Assembly (NCBI GenBank): GCA_900541345.1
Contig: UQJE01000001.1
Coordinates: forward strand, 40,852 to 104,851
Source: an uncultured Blautia sp.
GTDB lineage: Bacteria > Bacillota > Clostridia > Lachnospirales > Lachnospiraceae
Direction: 5' to 3'
DNA: 64,000 nt
Shown one piece after another: positions 1 through 7,436 of this stretch. The notes beneath the pieces were generated by a model, which saw only the letters and a list, made by a program, of their open reading frames with translations, had not been told where the DNA came from and did no database searches. A program made the translations under genes and the position numbers. Position 1 is the first letter of the stretch, and the number at the start of each line of letters is the position of its first letter.

Positions 1-1177
1 CAACATGAAACCTCTCCCAGATAAGACGTTTTAAAATTTCTGTCTGCACTTCTCCCATGAGCATCACGTGGATTTCTGAAAGGACACTGTCCCACACAAT
101 ATGAAGCTGTGGATCTTCCTCCTCAAGTTCCTTTAATTTCTGAAGCATCTGATGCACTTCGCAATTTTCCGGAAGAATCACGCGATAATTCAATACCGGT
201 TCCAAAACAGGAAGTTCCGATTCCTTTTCTATTCCAAGTCCCTGTCCCGGATAAGTAGTTGTAAGACCTGTGACTGCACAAATACTTCCCGCTGATACTT
301 CATTGGAAAGTTCATATTTTGCTCCGGAATAAATCCGGATCTGATCCACCTTCTCCTTTTCTGTAAGAAGAGTTTTCACTTTCAGAGTTCCCCCTGTGAT
401 TTTCATATAAGTCAGGCGGTTTCCCTGCTCATCTCTTGCAATTTTAAAAACTTTTGCACCGAATTCCTTTGGATATTCCGGATTTTCGACGTACTTTTCC
501 ACATCTTTCCAGAATTCCTCCACACCTGTCATTTTAAGAGCAGAACCAAAATAACACGGAAATACTTTTCTTTCTCGAATCAGGCGAACTTTGTCCGTAT
601 TTTCCACTTCTCCGGTTTCCAGAAATCGTTCCAGAACCTCCTCATCACACATGGCAAGATTTTCAAAAAATGTGTCTCTGTCCTGGTCTTCCGAAAAATC
701 AATGCAGTTTTCATGAAGTCTTTTTTTCAGTTCTTTTAAAAGTGCCTCTTTGTCTGTTCCTTCCTGATCCATTTTATTTACAAAAAGAAATACAGGAATC
801 CTGTATCTCTTTAAAAGCCGCCAGAGAGTTGCCGTATGCCCCTGCACTCCATCGGAACCGTTAATGATCAGGATCGCGTAATCCATGACCTGAAGCGTAC
901 GCTCCATTTCCGCTGAAAAATCCACATGACCCGGCGTATCAAGGAGCGTCACTGTTCTGTCACCAAGAGGCAGCACTGCCTGTTTGGAAAATATGGTAAT
1001 TCCCCTCTCCCTCTCAAGTTCAAACGTATCCAGATATGCATCTCCGTGATCTACACGTCCCGGCTTTCTGATGCATCCATTTAAATAAAGAAGACTTTCT
1101 GATAACGTTGTCTTTCCCGCATCTACATGAGCCAGAATCCCGATACTTAAATTTCTATTTTTAAACGGAGCTTCCAT
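1..1177 (-). CDS. TetM/TetO-family ribosomal protection-type GTPase (partial)
   Basis: Elongation factor G-like GTPase of the TetM/TetO group, which bind the ribosome and in proven cases release tetracycline. Only the first 392 codons are present because the gene runs off the window start; family members are about 640 residues. Visible motifs are the P-loop AHVDAGKTT (residues 16-24), switch I RERGIT (56-61), DTPGHVDF (80-87) and NKMD (134-137). The start at 1177 has AAAGGGG eight bases upstream. Clostridia carry many chromosomal homologues with no demonstrated resistance, so drug resistance cannot be asserted. A near-consensus promoter with a palindrome over its start region lies just upstream, which suggests repression. 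Confidence 0.85.
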   Translation of the reverse strand, partial: MEAPFKNRNLSIGILAHVDAGKTTLSESLLYLNGCIRKPGRVDHGDAYLDTFELERERGITIFSKQAVLPLGDRTVTLLDTPGHVDFSAEMERTLQVMDYAILIINGSDGVQGHTATLWRLLKRYRIPVFLFVNKMDQEGTDKEALLKELKKRLHENCIDFSEDQDRDTFFENLAMCDEEVLERFLETGEVENTDKVRLIRERKVFPCYFGSALKMTGVEEFWKDVEKYVENPEYPKEFGAKVFKIARDEQGNRLTYMKITGGTLKVKTLLTEKEKVDQIRIYSGAKYELSNEVSAGSICAVTGLTTTYPGQGLGIEKESELPVLEPVLNYRVILPENCEVHQMLQKLKELEEEDPQLHIVWDSVLSEIHVMLMGEVQTEILKRLIWERFHV

Positions 1178-1202
1178 AAAAAATACCCCTTTCTGTTCTA
1201 TC

Positions 1203-1244
1203 ATAGTCAATGACTATCATATCACAGAAAGAGGTATAAGTCGA
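1203..1244 (-). promoter_or_regulatory. promoter with overlapping palindromic operator for the TetM-like gene
   Basis: On the minus strand: -35 TCGACT (1239-1244), 17-bp spacer, -10 TATGAT (1216-1221). A perfect inverted repeat, ATAGTCA/TGACTAT with one central base (1203-1217), overlaps the -10 edge and the predicted start near 1209. That position suits a TetR- or MarR-type repressor; the regulator is not identified. Confidence 0.5.
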
Positions 1245-1261
1245 TAAGACCAGGAGATTCT

Positions 1262-2596
1262 TTACTCTGCCAACTCTCCTGCATTTGCTTTTATATTTTT
1301 TGTAACAGTTTCCAGAACAAAGCTTACTGCCACTGCTGCAATTCCTACTGCTGCCCAGCCCAGGCCCATAGAATAAAGAGGAAGCTTGTGACATGCAGCG
1401 CCGATTGCACCAAGAGGTACTTTAGCCTGGTCAAGAACATACAGAATACTGATACAGCCTACCGCTCCTACTGTACAAGGATATATGTAGCGATTGGAAC
1501 CAATCCAGGAATCACAGAGTCCCAGAATAATCAGTACAATGGACATCGGATAAATAGCGTCCAAAACCGGTACAGAAATTCCAAGAATCGTATTTAATCC
1601 CTGATTACATACAAGGAAAGAAAATCCGGAGATTAAATATACCCACTGCTTGTACGATAATTTACTTGTAAGCTTTGAGAAAAACTGCGAGATGGATGTG
1701 ATCAATCCTACGCATGTAGTGAGACATGCAAGCGTAAAGATTGCCGCCAGAAGGATGGCTCCCGGATTTCCAAAAAGCTGCTGTACAATACAGCGAAGCG
1801 TCCATGCTCCGTTTTCCTGAATTTCATAAACACCGGAGCTTTTCATTCCCATGTAGGCAAGCATCAGATACACTGCTGACAAAATACTTCCAGCCACAAT
1901 ACCTGCCTTTACCGTATAACTCATAACACTTTTTTTATTTTCCACACCAAGGGAACGGATTGTGACAGCAATTACAAGTCCGAAATTCAAAGCTGCAATC
2001 GTATCCATAGTCTGGTATCCTTCCAGGAATCCTTTCACAGCCGGAGCGGCCGCATATGCCTCCTGCGCAGATGTTACATCTGCTGTTCCCCGGAACAGAA
2101 AATTCACAAATAAGAATACGAGTAAAATCAAAAGACTTGGTGTTAAGAATTTTCCGATTCTTTCCACCAGCTTGTTCGGTGTTAACGCAAGCCATCCTGC
2201 AATCAGGAAAAATACAAGCGAATATAATACCATACAGAGTTTCAATGATACATTCTCCGGAAGATATGGTGCCACTGCCATCTCAAAAGGAACAGATGCC
2301 GCACGGGGAATTCCCAGTCCCGGTCCAATGGAAACGTAAATCAAAATCGTAAAAATAACAGCAAAACGTGCATCTACCTTTTTTGCCAGTCTGTCAAGTC
2401 CATCAAAACGTGCTACTACAATAACACCCAATACAGGAAGCGCCACTGCAGTAATCAAAAAGCTTGCAATCGCAAAGGGCATCTTATCCCCTGCATTCTG
2501 TCCGAGGAACGGTGGAAATATCAGATTGCCCGCCCCAAAAAACAGTGAAAACAGCATAAAGCTTACAAGAACCATTTTTTTCTTTCCTAATTTCAT
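1262..2596 (-). CDS. brnQ: branched-chain amino acid transport carrier BrnQ
   Basis: Cation-coupled importer of leucine, isoleucine and valine in the cytoplasmic membrane (LIVCS family). The 444-residue product is hydrophobic along its length, in line with about 12 membrane segments, and carries the family N-terminus with FFGAGNLIFPP near residue 20. The open frame extends to 2650, but the start at 2596 is chosen because GGGAGG lies eight bases before it and because the upstream codons fall in the leader RNA. A T-box precedes it, so expression should rise when a branched-chain aminoacyl-tRNA is uncharged. It ends 84 bases before the TetM-like gene, which has its own promoter. Confidence 0.93.
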   Translation of the reverse strand: MKLGKKKMVLVSFMLFSLFFGAGNLIFPPFLGQNAGDKMPFAIASFLITAVALPVLGVIVVARFDGLDRLAKKVDARFAVIFTILIYVSIGPGLGIPRAASVPFEMAVAPYLPENVSLKLCMVLYSLVFFLIAGWLALTPNKLVERIGKFLTPSLLILLVFLFVNFLFRGTADVTSAQEAYAAAPAVKGFLEGYQTMDTIAALNFGLVIAVTIRSLGVENKKSVMSYTVKAGIVAGSILSAVYLMLAYMGMKSSGVYEIQENGAWTLRCIVQQLFGNPGAILLAAIFTLACLTTCVGLITSISQFFSKLTSKLSYKQWVYLISGFSFLVCNQGLNTILGISVPVLDAIYPMSIVLIILGLCDSWIGSNRYIYPCTVGAVGCISILYVLDQAKVPLGAIGAACHKLPLYSMGLGWAAVGIAAVAVSFVLETVTKNIKANAGELAE

Positions 2597-2692
2597 TTTT
2601 AATTCCTCCCTTTTTTCTGTGTGCTGTATGCGCGTACAGACACGCAGCATTTTTTATGCTATGAAACATTACGAAATAATTTTCTATAGCAT

Positions 2693-2955
2693 AAAAAAAG
2701 AGCCATCCTGTAAAGGACGACTCTGCCGTGGTACCACCTTATTTCTCTGATTTTCATCAGACTCACTTCGCATCTATAAATGCGCTTCGCCTATAACGTG
2801 GCTTGACTCCGGTGCACCTACTTCATTTCAGCTTACTTCTTCGGGATGATTTCATCCTATTGCTTCCTTAACAGCTTCCACCAGCCGCTGTCTCTCTGTG
2901 AATTTCACAATATACTACTTATTCCCATCAACGAATTTATTCTCTATTTCTATTT
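2693..2955 (-). ncRNA. T-box riboswitch upstream of brnQ (predicted isoleucine specifier)
   Basis: The minus-strand RNA contains the conserved T-box AGGTGGTACCACGG (2726-2740 region), which pairs with the tRNA acceptor end, then a GC-rich hairpin GAGTCGTCC/GGATGGCTC and seven U residues (2693-2722) as the intrinsic terminator. Stem I has the GCTGGTGGAAGC-type distal loop near 2880. The base helix TGGGA/TCCCG places the codon ATC (2848-2850) in the specifier loop followed by A, so tRNA-Ile is the likely ligand. The fold was done by eye. Confidence 0.9.
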
Positions 2956-2961
2956 AAATTA

Positions 2962-2990
2962 ATATTAGAGCAAAATCACGGAAATGTCAA
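2962..2990 (-). promoter_or_regulatory. promoter of the T-box/brnQ transcript
   Basis: -35 TTGACA (2985-2990), 17-bp spacer, -10 TAATAT (2962-2967) on the minus strand. Transcription would begin near 2955, at the 5' edge of the T-box leader. Confidence 0.75.
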
Positions 2991-3055
2991 GATGGTTTTT
3001 TATATTGCCTGGTTCAGCAATGCTCTGCCTGGTTTATTCCTCCATAACAGAAAGG

Positions 3056-3084
3056 TTGCGCTTCCTGAAAAAATGTTTTATAAT
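3056..3084 (+). promoter_or_regulatory. promoter of the mgtE leader transcript
   Basis: -35 TTGCGC (3056-3061), 17-bp spacer, -10 TATAAT (3079-3084). The predicted start near 3091 gives a leader of about 185 nt before mgtE that contains a small ORF and a hairpin. Confidence 0.65.
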
Positions 3085-3127
3085 ACATAAGTCATTGAAA
3101 AAAATTATTTATAAAAGAGGTGAGATT

Positions 3128-3229
3128 ATGGACAGTAGTGACAGTCGAAGTAGGGATATTGGAATTCAAAAATCGCATTATGAAAACGAAGTCAGACTGT
3201 CTTTGGTCCGACTTTATCTTTGTTTATAA
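3128..3229 (+). CDS. 33-codon leader peptide upstream of mgtE (putative)
   Basis: Short ORF with the start of a leader peptide: residues 1-10 are MDSSDSRSRD, acidic at the start, and the end is Leu-rich (VRLSLVRLYLCL). AAGAGGTGAG lies before the ATG. It begins about 37 nt after the predicted transcription start and stops 46 nt before mgtE. Its last third forms a terminator-like hairpin. A longer frame from 2984 exists but would start upstream of the promoter, so it is not used. By analogy with MgtL of enterobacteria, acidic leader peptides can report Mg2+ by destabilising ribosomes; that role is inference. Confidence 0.5.
   Translation: MDSSDSRSRDIGIQKSHYENEVRLSLVRLYLCL
3188..3225 (+). terminator. 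terminator-like attenuator inside the mgtE leader ORF
   Basis: Stem AAGTCAGAC/GTCCGACTT (about 9 bp with one mismatch, eight-base loop) followed by TTATCTTTGTTT. GACTGTC (3195-3201) can instead pair with GACAGTC (3140-3146), giving a mutually exclusive fold. The hairpin lies inside the leader ORF, so translating ribosomes would disturb it. Confidence 0.45.
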
Positions 3230-3275
3230 ATTTTGAATACCATTGTCCGAATCATAAATAAAGGAGGACAATACA

Positions 3276-4673
3276 ATGACAACAAATACAGGTGTCAACA
3301 CCACATCTGCTGATTACAGCCTGGAAATCGTAGAATTAATACGCAGCAATCTAACTCCCAAGCGAATGCAGGAAAAACTATCTTCATATCATGAAAATGA
3401 CATTGCCTCCACTTTAAGTTTTTTAACTGAAAGTGAGAGGATGAAACTTTATCAAATTTTAGATTCTGAAACTTTGGCAGACATATTAGAATACTCTGAT
3501 CATATTTCCGATTACGTCGGGGAATTAAGCCTTCGAAAAAAAGTAGATGTTTTTTCCAGAATGGAAACTTCCGATGTGGTAGATGTACTTCGCCATCTGG
3601 GAAAAGGAGAACGGGAAACCATCATCGATCTTCTTGACCCTGAAGTTCAATCAGAAGTAAAACTTTTAAGCTCTTTTGATGAAGACGAAATCGGAAGTGT
3701 CATGTCAACAAACTATGTTGTCGTATCGGATCAATATTCCATTAAGGAAGCCATGTCTGAATTAGTAAAGCAGGCTGCTGAAAACGACAATATCAGTACC
3801 ATTTATGTGGTAGACAAAAATAACACTTTTTACGGAGCAATTGATTTAAAAGATCTTATCATTGCAAGAGACGGAACAGACCTGACTTCTATTATGACTT
3901 GTTCTTATCCATATATTTATGCAAGAACCACCATTGAGGACTGTATTCCACAGCTGATTGATTACTCTGAGGATTCCATTCCTGTTCTTGATAATGAGAA
4001 TAAGCTGATCGGGGTTATTACTGCCCATGATCTTGTAGAAGTTGTAGGGGATGAGCTGAACGATGATTATGCAAAATTAGCAGGTCTTTCCGCTGAGGAA
4101 GATTTGGAAGAGCCAATCTTTCGCAGCGTAAAAAAACGACTTCCCTGGCTTTTTATTCTGCTTCTTATGGGACTCGGTGTTTCTGCAACGGTCGGGCTGT
4201 TTGAATCAATCGTTGCCCAGCTGCCGGTGATTATGTGCTTCCAGTCTTTAATTCTGGATATGGCAGGAAATGTAGGTACACAGTCTCTTGCTGTTGCCAT
4301 TCGTGTCTTAATGGACAAACAAATTTCCGGAAAACAAAAAGTCTCTTTGATCTTCAAGGAATGCCGTGTAGGTCTTACCAACGGAGTGATTCTTGGAATC
4401 CTTTCCTTTATGGCAATTGGTTTCTATTTATATATCAAAGGCAACGAACTTCTTTTTGCATTTTCCGTTTCCGGATGTCTTGGAATCGCCATGGTGCTTG
4501 CCATGTTGATTTCTTCTTTATCAGGAACAGTCATTCCCATTTTCTTCCAGAAAATCGGAGTAGATCCCGCTGTTGCATCCGGTCCCCTTATCACAACAGT
4601 CAATGACTTAGTTGCCGTTATTTCCTATTATGGATTATCATGGATTATTTTAATTAATTTATTGCATTTTTAA
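3276..4673 (+). CDS. mgtE: magnesium transporter MgtE
   Basis: Mg2+-gated Mg2+ channel of the cytoplasmic membrane. The 465-residue product has the family layout: cytosolic MgtE N-domain (about 20-130), two CBS domains (about 135-260), a connecting helix, and five membrane helices from about 290 to the end, with the pore-region motif MAGNVGTQSLA in the second half. Length is normal for the family (about 450). AAAGGAGG sits eight bases before the ATG. The preceding leader with a small ORF and hairpin suggests attenuation; no M-box riboswitch was recognised. A strong hairpin follows the gene. Confidence 0.95.
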   Translation: MTTNTGVNTTSADYSLEIVELIRSNLTPKRMQEKLSSYHENDIASTLSFLTESERMKLYQILDSETLADILEYSDHISDYVGELSLRKKVDVFSRMETSDVVDVLRHLGKGERETIIDLLDPEVQSEVKLLSSFDEDEIGSVMSTNYVVVSDQYSIKEAMSELVKQAAENDNISTIYVVDKNNTFYGAIDLKDLIIARDGTDLTSIMTCSYPYIYARTTIEDCIPQLIDYSEDSIPVLDNENKLIGVITAHDLVEVVGDELNDDYAKLAGLSAEEDLEEPIFRSVKKRLPWLFILLLMGLGVSATVGLFESIVAQLPVIMCFQSLILDMAGNVGTQSLAVAIRVLMDKQISGKQKVSLIFKECRVGLTNGVILGILSFMAIGFYLYIKGNELLFAFSVSGCLGIAMVLAMLISSLSGTVIPIFFQKIGVDPAVASGPLITTVNDLVAVISYYGLSWIILINLLHF

Positions 4674-4706
4674 AGAATAAAATCGATATATTTTATCCGT
4701 ATACAG

Positions 4707-4740
4707 CAGAAACTCCCGGGTATTTACCCGGGAGTTTCTG
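4707..4740. terminator. strong hairpin after mgtE
   Basis: Perfect inverted repeat of 16-bp arms, CAGAAACTCCCGGGTA and its complement, with a two-base loop. The following T-tract on the plus strand is weak (TTGTATAAAATGTTTT), but position and strength fit a terminator, possibly acting in both directions. Confidence 0.6.
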
Positions 4741-4771
4741 TTGTATAAAATGTTTTATCTCCCTGCACCGA

Positions 4772-4858
4772 TTATCCCAAAAGAACAAGACGCAGCAATC
4801 CCAAAATCAACAAATGCGCAGGGTAAAAGATATAGAAAATCCATTCATAAATGAGAGC
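4772..4858 (-). pseudogene. C-terminal remnant of a TraX-family membrane protein
   Basis: A 28-codon open stretch ending in TAA encodes YEWIFYIFYPAHLLILGLLR, which resembles the end of TraX-family acyltransferase-like membrane proteins. An in-frame TAG lies directly upstream and no start is present, so this is a gene tail only. It sits just beyond the rpsI-derived repeat at 4903-4954. Recognition is from memory of the family. Confidence 0.45.
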
Positions 4859-4870
4859 CTAAAAAACACA

Positions 4871-4903
4871 AAAAAACTCCCCAAAACCGAAGTCCTGAGG
4901 AGT
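4871..4903 (-). terminator. terminator next to the outer rpsI repeat
   Basis: Minus-strand hairpin ACTCC...GGAGT followed by a T-run (rich in A on the plus strand, 4871-4876). It follows the outer copy of the rpsI 3' end just as another hairpin follows the copy at rpsI, so it is probably the original rpsI terminator before insertion. Confidence 0.55.
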
Positions 4904-4954
4904 TGTAAAATCTTTTTGAAATTGTATGTCCCGAAACGTATGATTATCGTTTAG
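4903..4954. repeat. 52-bp direct repeat, outer copy (att-like)
   Basis: Matches 6240-6291 at 51 of 52 positions, in the same orientation and offset by 1337 bp. The sequence corresponds to the last bases of rpsI including its stop codon plus the downstream untranslated stretch. It has no rpsI body, so it is a split copy of the 3' end, as left by site-specific integration. Confidence 0.85.
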
Positions 4955-5065
4955 GTAACTTGGAAGGCTTGATTTTACTGGATTCTTGGAATGTGGTGTT
5001 GCAAACACGTTACAAACGCAAGGCTTCTCATTACTCCTCACCACACTTTATAGACAGAATTATAT

Positions 5066-6052
5066 TTATTCCTCCAACAAAGGCATATTGATTAATTCCT
5101 GCAATTTTTTCTGCAATACAGTTTTATCCGGTAATTGCAACTTATATTCAGCAACCATCATCGGAGACATGGTTCTGCTCATGGCATACTCTACAACCTC
5201 ATCATCCTTAGATGCACAAAGAATCATTCCTACACTTGGATTTTCATTCTCTTTTTTCTTTTGACGATCTAATGCCTCCAAATAGAAATCCATTTTGGAA
5301 ATATATTCCGGCTTAAACTTTCCAATTTTCAACTCAAAAGCTACCAAACATTGCAACCCCCTATGAAAAAACAGTAAATCAATCCGAAAATCTTCTCCGC
5401 CTACTTGTACTCTATATTCTTCATCAATAAACGTAAAATCCTTGCCTACCTCAAGAATAAAATCTTTCATATTCTGAATCAGACCTTTTCTCAAATCTGA
5501 CTCTTTAAAATTCTTTGGCAAATCAAGAAATTCTATGATATACGAATCTAAAAACGGATTATCTTTCAATCCTTTTATCGGCTCTGGTAAAAGTTTTTCT
5601 TTTGAAAGCATATATCTCTCATAATATCCGCTATTGATCTGGCGTTCCAATTCTCTTTTGGAATAACCCTCTCTGATGCATAATCTCATATAAAATTCTC
5701 GTTCAACATCTGATTTACATCCAGACATAATCAGCAAATGATTTGACCAACTTAATTGTGTCAATAGTGGCGACACAATTGCATTATCTTGATAAAGTTC
5801 ATAGAACTGTTTCATTCTATATAAACCTCGACGATTAAATCCTCTAATTCCCGGAAACATTTCTTGGATTTCTTTAGATATCGCATCTATATACTTATCA
5901 CCAAAGGCTGCGTTCTTTGATTCAGCACTTAAATACTCTCCTACTAACCAATACATATGAATAAGTTCTTCATTTACTTTTCTCAAGGCATTATTTCTTG
6001 AAGTTTCTATAATTTCTATCAACTTTCCAGACAAAAGAAGTTCGTCTCTCAT
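5066..6052 (-). CDS. DUF1016/YhcG-type PDDEXK nuclease-domain protein
   Basis: 328-residue product of the YhcG/DUF1016 family. The N-terminal part (about 10-160) matches the DUF1016_N type with FNRRGLYRMKQFYELY and SWSNHLLIM. The C-terminal part (about 170-310) is a PDDEXK nuclease fold with D225 in FRIDLLFFH and E240-x-K242 in FELKIG. AAGGAGAG precedes the ATG. Homologues occur in defence-rich and mobile regions, but their biochemical role is poorly defined. It is the only gene between the two 52-bp repeats and its DNA is AT-rich (about one third GC in a counted line), consistent with transfer. A 29-bp palindrome lies 20 bp upstream of the start and a related one lies inside the gene. Confidence 0.88.
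   Translation of the reverse strand: MRDELLLSGKLIEIIETSRNNALRKVNEELIHMYWLVGEYLSAESKNAAFGDKYIDAISKEIQEMFPGIRGFNRRGLYRMKQFYELYQDNAIVSPLLTQLSWSNHLLIMSGCKSDVEREFYMRLCIREGYSKRELERQINSGYYERYMLSKEKLLPEPIKGLKDNPFLDSYIIEFLDLPKNFKESDLRKGLIQNMKDFILEVGKDFTFIDEEYRVQVGGEDFRIDLLFFHRGLQCLVAFELKIGKFKPEYISKMDFYLEALDRQKKKENENPSVGMILCASKDDEVVEYAMSRTMSPMMVAEYKLQLPDKTVLQKKLQELINMPLLEE
5754..5780. repeat. inverted repeat within the DUF1016 gene
   Basis: Arms AATTGTGTC (5754-5762) and GACACAATT (5772-5780) are perfect complements with a 9-bp spacer. The same half-site and spacer occur at the palindrome upstream of the gene start. It encodes residues 91-99 of the protein, so protein constraint may explain part of it. 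Confidence 0.55.
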
Positions 6053-6071
6053 TTGCTTCTCTCCTTTCGTA

Positions 6072-6100
6072 AATTTGTGTCACCACTGGTGACACAAATT
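6072..6100. repeat. 29-bp palindrome upstream of the DUF1016 gene
   Basis: Perfect 14-bp arms AATTTGTGTCACCA / TGGTGACACAAATT around one central C, 20 bp before the start codon at 6052. It could be an operator covering the translation start region, a hairpin in the mRNA, or a recognition site of the encoded nuclease. Confidence 0.7.
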
Positions 6101-6206
6101 CATATCTCTCATTTGTCGATTTTCCCGAGAACATGAAAATCGGCTTCAATAACAAAAATATAAATCTATATAGATTATACCATTATTTCTGGCTAAAATA
6201 CATATT

Positions 6207-6240
6207 AAAAAACCTCCCAAGGAACATTCCCTGAGAGGTT
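6207..6240 (-). terminator. terminator after rpsI (element-borne copy)
   Basis: Minus-strand hairpin AACCTCTCAGGGAA/TTCCTTGGGAGGTT with a short loop followed by TTTTTT. It lies directly after the inner 52-bp repeat and differs in sequence from the hairpin after the outer repeat. Confidence 0.75.
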
Positions 6241-6291
6241 TGTAAAATCTTTTTGAAATTGTACGTCCCGAAACGTATGATTATCGTTTAG
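6240..6291. repeat. 52-bp direct repeat, inner copy at the rpsI 3' end (att-like)
   Basis: Overlaps the last codons and stop of rpsI and runs into its 3' untranslated region. It pairs with 4903-4954 (one mismatch, T4927 versus C6264). The intact rpsI reading frame is kept, as expected when an integrating element restores the gene end. Confidence 0.85.
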
Positions 6292-6673
6292 AGAACTGTG
6301 GTGCTCTACGAGCAGCTTTGAGACCGTATTTCTTACGCTCTTTCATACGTGGGTCACGTGTTAAGAATCCAGCAGCTTTAAGAACTGGTCTGTAATCGTT
6401 GTCTGCCTGAAGAAGGGCTCTTGCTACACCATGTCTGATAGCACCAGCCTGTCCTGTGTAACCGCCGCCATGAACGTTTACAAGAACATCAAATTTGCCT
6501 TCTGTCTCTGTTGCAACGAGCGGCTGACGAACGATAACTTTCAGTGTATCTAATCCGAAATATTCGTCAATGTCTCTTTTATTGATAGTGATTTTACCTG
6601 TTCCAGGTACAAGGTAAACTCTCGCGATTGATTTTTTTCTTCTTCCTGTTCCGTAGAATTTTGCGCTAGCCAA
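6281..6673 (-). CDS. rpsI: 30S ribosomal protein uS9
   Basis: 130-residue small-subunit protein whose basic C-terminal tail reaches the ribosomal P site. It shows the family start [13 protein letters not shown] and the end [17 protein letters not shown]. It follows rplM by 17 bases in the standard rplM-rpsI pair. Its 3' end is duplicated 1.3 kb away. The rpsI 3' end is a known integration site for tyrosine-recombinase elements in Firmicutes. Confidence 0.98.
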   Translation of the reverse strand: MASAKFYGTGRRKKSIARVYLVPGTGKITINKRDIDEYFGLDTLKVIVRQPLVATETEGKFDVLVNVHGGGYTGQAGAIRHGVARALLQADNDYRPVLKAAGFLTRDPRMKERKKYGLKAARRAPQFSKR

Positions 6674-6690
6674 TGTTTTCTACCTCCTCA

Positions 6691-7119
6691 TTAAAATGTT
6701 AAAACTTCAGGTTTCTGAGCTTCATGTTTGTGTTCAGATCCTGCATATACGAAAAGTTTCTTGTTCATTGCTCTTCCTAAAGGTCCTTTTGGAAGCATAC
6801 CTTTAACTGCAAGCTCAATAACCTTTTCCGGTTTCTTTGCTAACATTTCTTTTAATGTAGTCTCTTTCATTCCGCCTACATAATCAGAGTGATTGTAGTA
6901 GATTTTCTGGTCCATTTTTTTACCAGTAACTTTAATTTTATCAGCATTGATTACGATTACATAATCACCTGTATCTACGTGTGGTGTAAACTGTGGTTTA
7001 TTTTTACCTCTTAAAACGCTTGCGATACCGGAAGCCAGACGGCCCAGAGTACAGCCTTCAGCGTCAACTACATACCATTTTCTTTCGATTTTATCTGGAT
7101 TAGCCATATAAGTCTGCAT
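6691..7119 (-). CDS. rplM: 50S ribosomal protein uL13
   Basis: 142-residue large-subunit protein needed early in 50S assembly. Family motifs are seen in [13 protein letters not shown] at the N-terminus and the [12 protein letters not shown] stretch near residue 50. AGGAGG precedes the ATG by seven bases. The transcript starts from a consensus promoter about 170 bp upstream and has a structured leader. In many Firmicutes rplM directly follows truA; here truA is more than 9 kb away. Confidence 0.98.
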   Translation of the reverse strand: MQTYMANPDKIERKWYVVDAEGCTLGRLASGIASVLRGKNKPQFTPHVDTGDYVIVINADKIKVTGKKMDQKIYYNHSDYVGGMKETTLKEMLAKKPEKVIELAVKGMLPKGPLGRAMNKKLFVYAGSEHKHEAQKPEVLTF

Positions 7120-7283
7120 GGTTTTACCTCCTGTTATTTATCAACGATAGTTTTTTTAACGCGGTATTTCCGCCAAATAAATTTTGTGAAAACGATGTGC
7201 AGGAAATCGCGGAAATGTCCGAAACCGCTGATAAATACTTTCGCCGGGGCTATTGGCTTAAGTATATTCGCACTACGTCACAT
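7120..7283 (-). ncRNA. rplM leader RNA (candidate L13-type autoregulatory leader)
   Basis: About 160 nt between the predicted start and rplM. Two short hairpins with GCGG/CCGC stems are seen, one at 7161-7173 and one at 7209-7228, with the phrase GCGGAAAT related between them. Firmicutes often have an L13-binding leader here, but a match to that family was not computed. Confidence 0.4.
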
Positions 7284-7289
7284 TGATTA

Positions 7290-7318
7290 ATTATATTACA
7301 GAGCCTCCTCTATGTCAA
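7290..7318 (-). promoter_or_regulatory. promoter of rplM-rpsI
   Basis: -35 TTGACA (7313-7318), 17-bp spacer, -10 TATAAT (7290-7295): full consensus, as expected for a ribosomal protein operon. Confidence 0.85.
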
Positions 7319-7436
7319 CTGTTTTTCTACCTTTTTTTTCATTTCTTTTCCATATTCTTCATGGACAAACCTCTCATTGTAATGTATTCTTTACTTATCA
7401 TTTATCACTACTATTTATTATGGAAGGAATTTTATC

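Noticed and set aside
1..1177. Acquired tetracycline resistance on a mobile element
   Set aside because: No mobile-element genes are next to it and chromosomal TetM-like homologues are common in Clostridia.
2984..3127. Longer version of the mgtE leader ORF
   Set aside because: Its start precedes the predicted promoter and lacks a ribosome binding site; only the part from 3128 is supported.
3090..3275. M-box (ykoK) Mg2+ riboswitch before mgtE
   Set aside because: The conserved M-box segments could not be found; the leader instead shows a small ORF and hairpin.
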